In this document: positions 17,824 to 26,458 of the stretch, piece after piece
Layout of the letters: each line of letters starts with the position of its first letter
Position numbering within the stretch: position 1 is the stretch's first letter
Notes under the pieces: model-generated
What the model was told of the DNA's origin: nothing
What the model saw: the letters and a program-made list of their open reading frames with translations, nothing else
The model's database searches: none
Assembly: GCA_947451145.1 (NCBI GenBank)
Contig: CANFXW010000005.1
Coordinates: 1 to 64,000, forward strand
Source of the DNA: Sphingomonadaceae bacterium
GTDB lineage: Bacteria > Pseudomonadota > Alphaproteobacteria > Sphingomonadales > Sphingomonadaceae
DNA: 64,000 nt
Direction of reading: 5' to 3'
Translations under genes and position numbers: made by a program

Positions 17824-20511
17824 TTATTTGATCTCCAGCATTTCCTTGCTCGCTTCGGCCTTGCGCGCGGTCTGCAGAACACCGCAGCTGCGAACCCGTT
17901 CGATCGTCCGTTCGAGTTCGAGCTCGGCAGTCTTGCCAGCCAGACGCGGACGCAGATCGGTGGCGATCTGGTCTGCGCGTGCGGTCGAGCAGAAGCCGTT
18001 GAGCATCTGCGGCAGCTTTGAGGTGAAGAAGATGCCGCCAGCGCCGCCAACGAGTTCGCCAAGGTGGGCGTTCATCCAGTAATAGCCCATATCGCGCGTG
18101 CCACTGGAGGCGATGACTGCGCGCAGCAGGTTGAGCCGCTCACTTGTGCGCAGGCGCTTGTCCTTGGCATCGTTCAGCACCCAGGTGCCGATGTCCTTGT
18201 TCCCGCTGCCGCCAATCACGCCAAGCAGCGTTGGGCGCAGCGACGGGTCCTGCGATTCCAGCGCGCGGGTGAACAATGCCTTTGCGCCATCCACGCCTTT
18301 GCCTTCCAGCCACGCTGAAAGGCCTACGCCATACCACATCGGATCGAGTGCGGCTTTGTTCCCGCCCAGAAACTCGCCAGCGGCCTTTGCCAGCACGGCA
18401 TTGACTTCCTTGACCTTGGCGGCCCCGCTGAGCGCCGCAACCGCGGATGAACGCCGCTGGCTGCGCTCTGGATCCTCATTGACGTAGGCTCCGGCCCGGG
18501 TATCGAAGCCCATCCTGGCCAAGTTCGGCATGAAAGTGCGGGCGACGAATTTGCGATAGGCCAGCACGGCCTTTTCATCGAACAGACCGGCAGAACGGGC
18601 CATCTCCAGCCCGGTCAGCGCCTCACCATTGGCATGGCTGCCGGGATTGCGGGCTAGCTTGGTGGAAAGCGCGGCGAGCTGTTTCAGGCTGGCACGGCCT
18701 GCCTGATACGATGCTCTCAGGCTGTCGGCCAGGGCGATCGCCTCATTATCAGGCAGCTTGTCTGCACTGGCGATCAGGGCATCCCACTCGGCCTTGGGTA
18801 GTTCGAAGCGGTAATAGCCGGTGCCGCCGGCATTGGGCATGAAGGCACCCTTGCCCTTGGCGGAGAGGGCAAGGGTGCCTTCCTTGCCATCGAGCAACTG
18901 GCAGGTGCGGGTCGCTCCCTTGCGCACACATAGTGGTACGCCCCAGAGCGTTTCCGGAGCCTTGGTGCCGAGCCGGGCATAACGTTCCTGCGTCACTTTC
19001 CAGCCGTCATTTGTTCGCGAGAAAGTGAGCAGGGGGACGCCCTGCTGATCGGTAAAGCTCTTCATCGCTGGCAGGATGCGCGGGTTTCCGGCGACATCTG
19101 CCATCGCGCCAAAGAACTCTTCGGTGCTGGCGTTGCCGTATTTGTGCTTGGCCATATAGGCGCGCACACCGTCGCGGAAACGGTCTTCGCCCATGAACCC
19201 GGCGATCATGGCGACGACATGGCCGCCTTTGCCATAAGTGATGGTGTCGAAGGCAGCGTCGATCTGGCTGTTGCGTTCGATCTTCTGGTGGATCGGCCGT
19301 CCGGCGACGAGCGCATCGGTGCCCATTGCGGCAAAGCCTTCAGCCGTCGCGCCTGCACCGATGCGCAGATCGGGCCGCCACTTGTTGCCGATGTAGAAGC
19401 CCATCCAGTTGGCGAAGCTCTCGTTCAGCCAGATGTCGTCCCACCAGGCGGGCGTTACCAGATCGCCGAACCACTGGTGCGCCAGTTCGTGAGCGACAAC
19501 CATGCCGAAATTGCGCTTTTGCGGGATCGGTGACTTGTCATCGAGCACGATGATGCTGTCGCCATAAAGATCGGCACCAGCATTCTCCATCGCCCCGGGC
19601 ATGATCGGCGAGGTGATCTGGTCAAGCTTGGGATAGGGGAAGGACTGGCCGAAATAGTCTTCGAGCAGGGCAACGATCGGCTTGGAATTCTCCAGCGCGA
19701 ACGAGAGCTTCGCGGCGTTGGTCTGGGGCGAAATGATCCGCAGCGGCAACGGTGTGCTGCGCTGGGCTGTCGCGGGAACCGTGCCCTCGGCCTTGGCGAA
19801 TGGCCCCACCATCATTGCGACGAGATAGGTCGGCAGCGGCAGGGTGGGGGCGAAGCGGTGGACGTCCTGACCGTATTCCTCGGTTGTCGATATTTCCGGC
19901 GCGTTGCTGACTGCCGTCAGCCCTTTGGGTGTGCGCAGGGTGACAGTGAAGGGGGTCTTGAATCCGGGCTCGTCAAAGCCGGGGAAACTGGCGCGGGCAT
20001 CGATCGATTCGTGCTGGGTCCACGAATACCATTCGTCACCAACGTGGACGCGGAACATGCCCGCCGGGCCGCTGCCGAACGGGGCGTTGTAATCAAATTT
20101 GAGGGTGACCGGGCCAGGCTTCAGCGGTATCGAAAAGACCGCCCTTGCTGTGCCGGTTTCATCGACCTGTTCCCATTTGCCAGGTTGACCAACTCCACCC
20201 GAATCAACCCAAACGCCGACATTTTTCAGGTCGCGGCCATGAAGGTAGATGTACTGCGTTGCAGCTTTGAGGTTCGCTTCGATGGTGACGTGCCCGCTAA
20301 AACTCTCTTGCGCCGGATCGACAGTCAGATCGAGTTTATAGGCTGTTGGCACGATGCTGCCGTCCAGTTTGCCCTCTGGCGCTGGTGAATATGCAATCGG
20401 CGTTGCCGGGATTGGCGGAGTCCCCTGCTGATACTGCGGCGCTGTTTGGGCATGGGCCGGGGCCGATATCGCAGTAGTCAAAGCAGTTGCGGCAAGCAGG
20501 ATATTGCGCAT
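17824..20511 (-). CDS. Periplasmic M1-family zinc aminopeptidase
   Basis: An 895-residue peptidase with a signal peptide (MRNILLAATALTTAISAPAHA). The exopeptidase motif PGAMENAG lies near residue 303, and the zinc motif HELAHQWFGD with downstream glutamate in WLNESFA near residue 340 gives the full HExxH-(18)-E set. The C-terminal half is the helical ERAP1-like domain of animal-type M1 enzymes. It trims peptides from the N-terminus, probably in the periplasm. I choose ATG 20511, preceded by AAAAGGAGCGCAC; the frame extends 36 codons further without a better start. Confidence 0.93.
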   Translation of the reverse strand: MRNILLAATALTTAISAPAHAQTAPQYQQGTPPIPATPIAYSPAPEGKLDGSIVPTAYKLDLTVDPAQESFSGHVTIEANLKAATQYIYLHGRDLKNVGVWVDSGGVGQPGKWEQVDETGTARAVFSIPLKPGPVTLKFDYNAPFGSGPAGMFRVHVGDEWYSWTQHESIDARASFPGFDEPGFKTPFTVTLRTPKGLTAVSNAPEISTTEEYGQDVHRFAPTLPLPTYLVAMMVGPFAKAEGTVPATAQRSTPLPLRIISPQTNAAKLSFALENSKPIVALLEDYFGQSFPYPKLDQITSPIMPGAMENAGADLYGDSIIVLDDKSPIPQKRNFGMVVAHELAHQWFGDLVTPAWWDDIWLNESFANWMGFYIGNKWRPDLRIGAGATAEGFAAMGTDALVAGRPIHQKIERNSQIDAAFDTITYGKGGHVVAMIAGFMGEDRFRDGVRAYMAKHKYGNASTEEFFGAMADVAGNPRILPAMKSFTDQQGVPLLTFSRTNDGWKVTQERYARLGTKAPETLWGVPLCVRKGATRTCQLLDGKEGTLALSAKGKGAFMPNAGGTGYYRFELPKAEWDALIASADKLPDNEAIALADSLRASYQAGRASLKQLAALSTKLARNPGSHANGEALTGLEMARSAGLFDEKAVLAYRKFVARTFMPNLARMGFDTRAGAYVNEDPERSQRRSSAVAALSGAAKVKEVNAVLAKAAGEFLGGNKAALDPMWYGVGLSAWLEGKGVDGAKALFTRALESQDPSLRPTLLGVIGGSGNKDIGTWVLNDAKDKRLRTSERLNLLRAVIASSGTRDMGYYWMNAHLGELVGGAGGIFFTSKLPQMLNGFCSTARADQIATDLRPRLAGKTAELELERTIERVRSCGVLQTARKAEASKEMLEIK

Positions 20512-20675
20512 GTGCGCTCCTTTTGAGCTGAAATTTGATTGCCCCTTGCACGCGCGCGAGACTTGCGAACGCCCGGCTCGACCAAAAGGCAATCCATGCC
20601 GACGAACGCCGACGCACATTGAATTAGGGCCGTAGCGCTTTCCTGCAAGCCGAAAGCCGACTAGAGCGCCGCGCC

Positions 20676-22463
20676 ATGTCCCGCTCTCCCTTCATCCTGC
20701 TCGACGATGCCCGTGACCGTGATGCGAGCCCCGCACGACTTTATGAAAACCCGGTGGAGATCGTTGTTGCCCGGCGGGCGGAAGATGTTGCTTCGGCGCT
20801 CGCCCGGATCGGGGAATTGCAGGGGGAAGGCCGCCACCTCGCTGGCTGGATCGCCTATGAGGCCGGGTTGGCACTTGAACCGCGGCTGATGCCGCTGGCC
20901 GATTCCCGCACTGGCGCGAACGGCCCACTGATCTGGTTTGCAGCCTTCAACAGCTACCGTGAACTGGCGAGCGAGCAGGTGCCAGCATGGCTTGCCGAGC
21001 ACGCCGACGGCACCGCCAGCATCGGTCCGCTCGATCCGGCGTTGTCGCCTGGCGGCTATGCCCGTGCCTTTGCCGCGATTCAGGATGCGATCGAGGCGGG
21101 GGATATCTATCAGGCGAACCTGACCTTCCCGCTGAGTGGCGCATTCCACGGAGATCCACTGGCGCTCTACGCCGCGATCCGGGACGCAGCAGGCGCGGGC
21201 TATGGCGGGCTGATCTGTGATGGATCGCAGTGGCTCGCAAGTTTTTCGCCCGAGCTGTTCGTCGCGCTCAAGGGCGAAGCGGCGACGGTCAAACCGATGA
21301 AGGGCACCCGGCCTCGCGGGCGCGATGCAGCGGAAGACGCGGCGCTGGCGGCAGAGCTTGCGGCCAGTGAAAAGGATCGCGCCGAAAACCTGATGATCGT
21401 CGATCTGCTTCGCAATGACCTCAGCCGCGTGGCCCAGCCGGCTTCGGTCAAGGTCGAGCGGGCCTTTGACGTCGAGAGCTATCCCACCGTCCACCAGATG
21501 ACGACTACGGTGCGGGCAAAGCTCGCCAAAGGGCGCGGGGTGCTCGATCTGGTGCAGGCGCTGTTCCCCTGCGGCTCGATCACTGGCGCGCCGAAGATCC
21601 GGGCAATGGAATTGATCAACGAAGTTGAGCGCGATGCCCGCGGTGTCTATTGCGGCGCAATTGGCCGGATCGATCCCACTGGTGATGCCGCGTTCAATGT
21701 GGCAATCCGCACCTTGGCATTGACCCCCGGCGAAAACGGTCGGGGAAGCGCTGTGCTGGGTGTCGGTTCGGCAGTGGTTGCCGATTCAGAATGGCTCGCG
21801 GAGTGGCGCGAGGGACTTGTCAAAGGGGGTTTTGTGCGCGCTTCTGCCGGGGGTTTCGATCTGATCGAGACCATGGCCTTCACGCCCGAGACGGGCATTG
21901 CGCTGCTCGATTTGCATCTTGAGCGGGTGAAGGCGAGCGCTGCTGAATTGGGTTTCGAATTCGATCGCCACGCGGTGCGCAATGCCATTCAGGCGCTGTG
22001 CTTTGAAGCTGACATGCCATCGAAGGTCCGCCTTTGCGTTTCGCATAGCGGGGCGCACAGCCTTGAAGTTTCGCCGCTGCCTGAGCCTTTGGCAGAGCCG
22101 GTGCTCTGCGGCGTGCTGCGCCTGCCGGTCGATAGCGGTGACTGGCGTCTGCGCCACAAGACCAGCGACCGCCAGTTCTACGTCGATGCCTTGTCCGTGG
22201 CGCAGCAGGCAGGCGCGGGTGAAGCCTTGCTACTCCGCGACGATGGCCTGATTACCGAGGGCAGCTTCACAAACATATTCGTGGAGCGCGAAGGCAAGCT
22301 GCTCACACCGCCGCTGGCGCTGGGCCTGCTGCCGGGCGTGTTGCGCCGCTCGCTGATCGAGGCGGGCAGGGCGGTGGAAACGGAGCTGACGCTGGTCGAT
22401 CTCGAACATGGTTTCTTCATCGGCAATGCCCTGCGCGGGCTGATGCCGGCGAAACTGCTATGA
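20676..22463 (+). CDS. pabB: Aminodeoxychorismate synthase component I fused to aminodeoxychorismate lyase
   Basis: A 595-residue two-domain enzyme for p-aminobenzoate (folate) synthesis. Residues ~1-380 are a chorismate-binding domain (KPMKGTRPRG, SEKDRAENLMIVDLLRNDLSR, FPCGSITGAPKIRAMELI). Residues ~390-595 are a fold-type IV PLP lyase (PabC-like), with the PLP lysine probably in RHKTSDR and the turn LITEGSFTNIFVE. The fusion lets one protein make and cleave aminodeoxychorismate. Its stop overlaps the start of the next aminotransferase gene (ATGA). It is divergent from the M1 peptidase. Confidence 0.93.
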   Translation: MSRSPFILLDDARDRDASPARLYENPVEIVVARRAEDVASALARIGELQGEGRHLAGWIAYEAGLALEPRLMPLADSRTGANGPLIWFAAFNSYRELASEQVPAWLAEHADGTASIGPLDPALSPGGYARAFAAIQDAIEAGDIYQANLTFPLSGAFHGDPLALYAAIRDAAGAGYGGLICDGSQWLASFSPELFVALKGEAATVKPMKGTRPRGRDAAEDAALAAELAASEKDRAENLMIVDLLRNDLSRVAQPASVKVERAFDVESYPTVHQMTTTVRAKLAKGRGVLDLVQALFPCGSITGAPKIRAMELINEVERDARGVYCGAIGRIDPTGDAAFNVAIRTLALTPGENGRGSAVLGVGSAVVADSEWLAEWREGLVKGGFVRASAGGFDLIETMAFTPETGIALLDLHLERVKASAAELGFEFDRHAVRNAIQALCFEADMPSKVRLCVSHSGAHSLEVSPLPEPLAEPVLCGVLRLPVDSGDWRLRHKTSDRQFYVDALSVAQQAGAGEALLLRDDGLITEGSFTNIFVEREGKLLTPPLALGLLPGVLRRSLIEAGRAVETELTLVDLEHGFFIGNALRGLMPAKLL

Positions 22464-23632
22464 CCAACACCTCAATCGCCCTCGGCCGCATCCAGCCATC
22501 GCAGACCACGGCGATGACCGACCGCGCCATCGCCCTGCGCGCTGCGGGGCGTGACATCATTTCACTCTCGGTGGGCGAGCCGGACTTTGCCACACCGCCC
22601 CACGTTGTCGCCGCAGCCAAGGCCGCGCTTGATGCGGGCGATACCAAGTACACCGCGGTCGGCGGCACGGCGCGGCTGAAGGCGGCGGCGGCGCTGCACT
22701 TCAAGCGCGATCTCGGGATTGAAGTGCCGACTTCACAAATCACTGTAAGTGCAGGTGGAAAACAGGCCATTTTCCATGCCTTGCTGGCGACTCTTGATCC
22801 CGGCGACGAGGTCCTGATTCCCTCGCCTTGGTGGGTCTCCTATCCGGAGATCGTCCGCTTCGCCGGGGCCACAGTGGTGCCGATCGAAACCACGGCCAGT
22901 GGTGGATTCCGCATTACGGCCGAGCAACTGGCCGCAGCGATCACGCCGAACACCCGCTGGCTGTTGCTCAACAGCCCGGGTAACCCCACCGGCGCGACCT
23001 ATTCTGCCGAAGAATTGCGCGCGCTTGGCGAAGCGCTCCGCCAGCACCCGCGCGTGCTGGTGATGAGCGACGATATCTACGCCCCGCTGCGCTATTCGCC
23101 GGGCGGCCATGCCACGCTGGCGGTGGAATGTCCTGATCTCGCAGACCGTGTGCTGACCATCTCCGGCGTTTCCAAAAGCCACGCGATGACCGGTTTCCGC
23201 ATCGGTGTTGCCGCAGGCCCGGAATGGCTGATCGCCGCGATGGAAACGCTGCAATCGCATTCGTCGGGCAATCCGGCCTCGATCAGTCAGGCCGCTGCCG
23301 TTGCTGCTTTCGAAGGGCCGCAGGACTTCCTGCTCGACTGGCGCGAGTGCTTCCGGGCGCGGCGCGACATGGTGGTCGCGGCAATCAACGCAATCCCCGG
23401 CCTCTCTACCCCGGTTCCCGATGGCGCGTTCTATTGCATGGTCGATGCCGCGCCGCTGATGGACCGGTTCGGCGATGATGCCGCGCTGGCGCTCCACCTG
23501 CTCGATCACGGCGTGGCGATCGTTCCGGCCTCGGCCTTTGGCGGACGCGATGGCTTCCGCATTTCCTTCGCCGCCGATGAGGCAAAGCTGGAGGAAGCCG
23601 TGCGGCGGATTGCTGCGGCGGTGACGGCCTAA
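22460..23632 (+). CDS. Class I PLP-dependent aminotransferase (aspartate aminotransferase family)
   Basis: A 390-residue fold-type I aminotransferase. Seen in order: LSVGEPDFATPPHVV, the substrate-binding loop GGTARLKAAAALHF, the asparagine in LLLNSPGNPTGA, the aspartate in VMSDDIYAPL, and the Schiff-base lysine in ISGVSKSHAMTGFRIG (about residue 240). It is most like aspartate/aromatic aminotransferases of subgroup I-gamma; exact specificity is uncertain. It is translationally coupled to the pabB-pabC fusion, possibly only for co-expression. Confidence 0.9.
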   Translation: MTNTSIALGRIQPSQTTAMTDRAIALRAAGRDIISLSVGEPDFATPPHVVAAAKAALDAGDTKYTAVGGTARLKAAAALHFKRDLGIEVPTSQITVSAGGKQAIFHALLATLDPGDEVLIPSPWWVSYPEIVRFAGATVVPIETTASGGFRITAEQLAAAITPNTRWLLLNSPGNPTGATYSAEELRALGEALRQHPRVLVMSDDIYAPLRYSPGGHATLAVECPDLADRVLTISGVSKSHAMTGFRIGVAAGPEWLIAAMETLQSHSSGNPASISQAAAVAAFEGPQDFLLDWRECFRARRDMVVAAINAIPGLSTPVPDGAFYCMVDAAPLMDRFGDDAALALHLLDHGVAIVPASAFGGRDGFRISFAADEAKLEEAVRRIAAAVTA

Positions 23633-23677
23633 GCCAGCGCCTTCGACAAGCTGGGCCGAAGCGCCTATGGGCCGCAC

Positions 23678-24337
23678 ATGACCAAACCCATCCCCATCCT
23701 GTTCGAAGACGGCGAAGCGCTCGTAATCAACAAGCCTGCAGGCCTGCCGCTCGATCAGCCGCGCGCTGGTGGGCCCAGTCTTGATGACCGGCTGGAGGAG
23801 TTGAAGCTCGGTTTCCAGCGGCCGCCACTGCCGGTCCACCGGCTCGATCGTGATACCTCGGGCTGCCTGCTGCTGGCGCGCAATCCCAAAGCGCATAAGC
23901 GTTTCTCCGCCGCCTTTGAGGCGCGGGGGGTCGAGAAGCGGTATTTGGGTATTGTCTCTGCGCCAGTGGCCGGGTCAGAGGGAACAATCTCGCTCGCCCT
24001 GTCGAAGATATCCAGCGCTGCGGATGGCTGGCGGATGATCCCGGCGAAAAAGGGCAAGGAAGCTGTCACCCATTGGCGCAAGATCGCCGAAGTGAATGGC
24101 ATGACCCTGGTGGAGTTTCGCCCTGAAACCGGCCGCACCCATCAGATCCGGGTTCATGCGCTGCACGGGCTTGGCGCCGCGCTGGTGGGCGATCCGGTCT
24201 ATGGTGACGGAACGCCTGACCAGCGGACCATGCTCCATGCCGCCGGAATATCCGTAACGCGTGGCGATAAGCCGCCGATTTCTGCCACTGCACCTCTGCC
24301 CGATGACTTTGTTGCACTCGGGTTTTCCGATGGCTGA
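23678..24337 (+). CDS. RluA-family pseudouridine synthase
   Basis: A 219-residue RNA-modifying enzyme with no S4 domain. The catalytic motif HRLDRDTSGCLLLARN (catalytic Asp) lies near residue 55, and the family C-terminal motif TGRTHQIRVH is present. The target (rRNA or tRNA position) cannot be assigned from sequence; the short length resembles the RluA/TruC-like group. The 3' end overlaps the arfB start by 8 bases, so the two translation genes are probably expressed together. Confidence 0.9.
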   Translation: MTKPIPILFEDGEALVINKPAGLPLDQPRAGGPSLDDRLEELKLGFQRPPLPVHRLDRDTSGCLLLARNPKAHKRFSAAFEARGVEKRYLGIVSAPVAGSEGTISLALSKISSAADGWRMIPAKKGKEAVTHWRKIAEVNGMTLVEFRPETGRTHQIRVHALHGLGAALVGDPVYGDGTPDQRTMLHAAGISVTRGDKPPISATAPLPDDFVALGFSDG

Positions 24338-24749
24338 CCCGGTCGATCAGGTGATCGAGCGCGCGCTGTCACTGGCGACCGAGAGCTTTATTGCCGCAAG
24401 CGGGCCGGGCGGGCAGAACGTCAACAAGGTGGCAACAGCGGTGCAATTGCGCCTCAACGTCTATGCCCTGCGACTAAGCCCCGAAATATTCCAGCGCTTC
24501 AAGGTTCTGGCCGGATCACGGATGACGGCAAAGGGTGAGCTGGTCTTCACCGCCCGCCGCTTCCGCACGCAGGAGGCCAACCGCGCCGATGCCAGCGAAC
24601 GGTTGGCTGCCTTGCTGCGCGAAGCCCACCAGCTGCCGGAAAAGCGCGCGAAGACGCGGCTCAACCGGATCGGCAAGGAGCAGCGGCTGGCAGGCAAGAA
24701 GCTGCGCGGCACAGTCAAGGCCGGCCGCGGCAAGGTTCAGTTTGATTGA
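24330..24749 (+). CDS. arfB: Alternative ribosome-rescue factor / peptidyl-tRNA hydrolase ArfB
   Basis: A 139-residue class-I release-factor-like protein. The catalytic GGQ is in ASGPGGQNVNKVATAV (about residue 28), and the basic C-terminal tail (KTRLNRIGKEQRLAGKKLRGTVKAG) is the part that enters the mRNA channel of stalled ribosomes. No stop-codon recognition domain is present. I choose ATG 24330 (MADPVDQVIERAL), which overlaps the RluA gene; a longer frame begins at 24261 but is inside that gene. It converges on the lipoprotein gene with a 13-base overlap. Confidence 0.93.
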   Translation: MADPVDQVIERALSLATESFIAASGPGGQNVNKVATAVQLRLNVYALRLSPEIFQRFKVLAGSRMTAKGELVFTARRFRTQEANRADASERLAALLREAHQLPEKRAKTRLNRIGKEQRLAGKKLRGTVKAGRGKVQFD

Positions 24750-24991
24750 GAGGCAGCTGGCGCCGGCGCAACAGCCGGTGCAGGCGGAATGGCGCTGGGG
24801 TTCAGTTGCTTCTGCTCGACCATTTCGGCGGCATCATCGAGCGCTTTCTGCTCTGAACGGGTAACGCCACCCGGCCCTTCATCGCCGCGCCCGCACCCGG
24901 CCAATGTGGCAAGAAGGGGCGCGGCAACTAAGAGCAAGGCAGTCCAACGTGAACCACGCGGGCGCTTTGGATCAGTTGGTCTTTTTGGCAC
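24737..24991 (-). CDS. Small lipoprotein of unknown function, GTG start
   Basis: An 84-residue protein with a basic N-terminus, a hydrophobic core and a lipobox LLATLAGC; the mature part is short, charged, then Ala/Pro-rich. The frame upstream of the signal peptide has no sensible ATG. GTG 24991 (MPKRPTDPKRPRGSRW) has AAGG about 8 bases before it and overlaps the upstream lipoprotein gene by 20 bases, so I take that start. No function recognised. Confidence 0.62.
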   Translation of the reverse strand: MPKRPTDPKRPRGSRWTALLLVAAPLLATLAGCGRGDEGPGGVTRSEQKALDDAAEMVEQKQLNPSAIPPAPAVAPAPAASQSN

Positions 24992-25265
24992 TATCGGCCT
25001 TATCTTCGCCGTCCATGGCGTTGAAATCATTAGCGAGCTTTGCGGCTTCGTCCTTTTCGTTCTGCGTCGTCTTGCCGCCAACATCTTCGCTGGCTGCGCT
25101 GTCAGGCACAGGCTGAGCATTGGCTTCTGCAGAGTTCACTGCTTCTTCAGCGGGCATGTCGGCCGTATCGGCGCTGGCGGCGGCATCAGGGTTGTCAGTC
25201 TTGCCACAAGCCGAAAGCGAAAGGACGGCAATCGAGAGAGCGACGGCAGATGCAAGCTTCTTCAT
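24972..25265 (-). CDS. Small acidic lipoprotein of unknown function
   Basis: A 97-residue protein beginning MKKLASAVALSIAVLSLSACGK, with a clear lipobox (LSAC) at residues 17-20. The mature part is low-complexity, rich in Asp, Ala and Glu, and probably disordered. ATG 25265 is preceded by AGGAATTGCC. It overlaps the second small lipoprotein gene downstream. It lies divergent to the methionine operon, whose regulatory palindrome is at 25428-25443. Confidence 0.78.
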   Translation of the reverse strand: MKKLASAVALSIAVLSLSACGKTDNPDAAASADTADMPAEEAVNSAEANAQPVPDSAASEDVGGKTTQNEKDEAAKLANDFNAMDGEDKADSAKKTN

Positions 25266-25427
25266 GGCAATTCCTGTGCGATGACTGTCTGAACTGGCCC
25301 GAGGCAGGCCATTGATTGCTTGATAGCCACTTGCGCGGTCCAAGACAAATCGCCTCTGCGCAATATTCCACGAATAGGTGCCGGAATGACGCGATGGCGA
25401 AAGATTTCCCCGCCCTCTTGATGAGAT

Positions 25428-25443
25428 ATAAAGATTTCTTTAT
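25428..25443. promoter_or_regulatory. Palindromic operator before the methionine operon
   Basis: ATAAAGATTTCTTTAT is a perfect 7+7 inverted repeat around TT, 25 bases before ATG 25469. The flanks (GAT on the left, GTG on the right) extend it weakly. The AT-rich dyad in a GC-rich region, directly before an ArsR-type gene heading metF-metH, fits an autoregulated operator of SahR/ArsR type. Confidence 0.65.
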
Positions 25444-25462
25444 GTGATGTCCCCAAGGACCT

Positions 25463-26458
25463 TTGACAATGAAGATTGACCCCACCCTGCGCGCGCTGGC
25501 CGATACGACCCGGCTGCGCATCATGCGGCTGCTCTCCACCATGGAGCTGGCGGTGGGTGAGCTTGCGCAAGTCCTAGGGCAAAGCCAGCCGCGCGTCTCG
25601 CGCCATGTGCGCATTCTGTGCGACGCGGGGCTTGCCGAGCGCCGTCGTGAAGGCTCCTGGGTGTTCCTGCGCATCGCCATTGCCGAGAACCGCGCACCGC
25701 CGATTGGCGCGGCGGTTGCCCGATTGCTCGATGCGGCCGAGGCGGGCGATGCCCAGTTTTCCGCGCGCTGTGCCGAAGATCGCCGCCACCTCGCCGCGAT
25801 CCGTTCTGCCCGCGAGAGCCTGGCGGCTGGCTGGTTCGCCCGCCATGCCGAGGAGTGGGACCAGTTGCGCTCGTTGCACAGTCCCGATGGCCCTGTCGAA
25901 GCCGCGCTGGTTGAGGCATTGGGGGCAGAGATCGGCAGCCTGCTCGATGTTGGCACCGGCACCGGGCGCATAGCCGAACTGCTGGCGCCTGCCGCACGCG
26001 AGGTTACTGCGCTTGATAACAGCCCCGAAATGTTGCGGATCGCGCGCGCTCGGCTGCAGAACGTCACCAGCGGCGCGGTCGATCTGGTGCAGGGCGATTT
26101 TTCGGACCTGCCCTTCGCTGACGCCGCGTTTGATACGCTGACCCTGCATCAGGTGCTGCACTATGCGCAGGACCCCGGTCTTGTTCTGGCCGAAGCCGCG
26201 CGCGTTACCCGCAGCGGCGGGCGCATCGCGATTGTCGATTTTGCCGCGCATGACCGCGAGGAACTGCGCTCTGCCCATGCCCACGCGCGGCTTGGTTTCT
26301 CCGATGACCAGATGCTGGCCCTGCTCACCGATGCGGGCTTTGCCGCTGATCCTGCCATCGCGCTGCCGGGGCGTGAACTGACTGTCAAAATCTGGACGGG
26401 GACGCGCAACAGCGCCTCTGCACCTGTCCCAACTGCCCGAAAGGCCATCCGCGCATGA
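25463..26458 (+). CDS. ArsR-family HTH regulator fused to SAM-dependent methyltransferase domain
   Basis: A 331-residue fusion. Residues 1-80 are a winged helix-turn-helix (DPTLRALADTTRLRIMRLL, LGQSQPRVSRHVRIL). Residues ~130-320 are a class I methyltransferase with the SAM loop LLDVGTGTGRIAEL and TALDNSPEML, and LHQVLHYAQDP. ArsR-methyltransferase fusions beside metF/metH are known in proteobacteria and are thought to sense S-adenosyl-homocysteine/methionine (SahR type); this assignment is by context. The start is ATG 25463 or 25469 (MKIDPT). The stop overlaps metF (ATGA). I see no sign that methyl transfer is retained or lost. Confidence 0.9.
   Translation: MTMKIDPTLRALADTTRLRIMRLLSTMELAVGELAQVLGQSQPRVSRHVRILCDAGLAERRREGSWVFLRIAIAENRAPPIGAAVARLLDAAEAGDAQFSARCAEDRRHLAAIRSARESLAAGWFARHAEEWDQLRSLHSPDGPVEAALVEALGAEIGSLLDVGTGTGRIAELLAPAAREVTALDNSPEMLRIARARLQNVTSGAVDLVQGDFSDLPFADAAFDTLTLHQVLHYAQDPGLVLAEAARVTRSGGRIAIVDFAAHDREELRSAHAHARLGFSDDQMLALLTDAGFAADPAIALPGRELTVKIWTGTRNSASAPVPTARKAIRA

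Noticed and set aside
25266..25427. B12 or SAM riboswitch ahead of the methionine operon
   Set aside because: The leader is short and AT-rich, with no B12-box or SAM-type structure visible; a protein operator explains it better.
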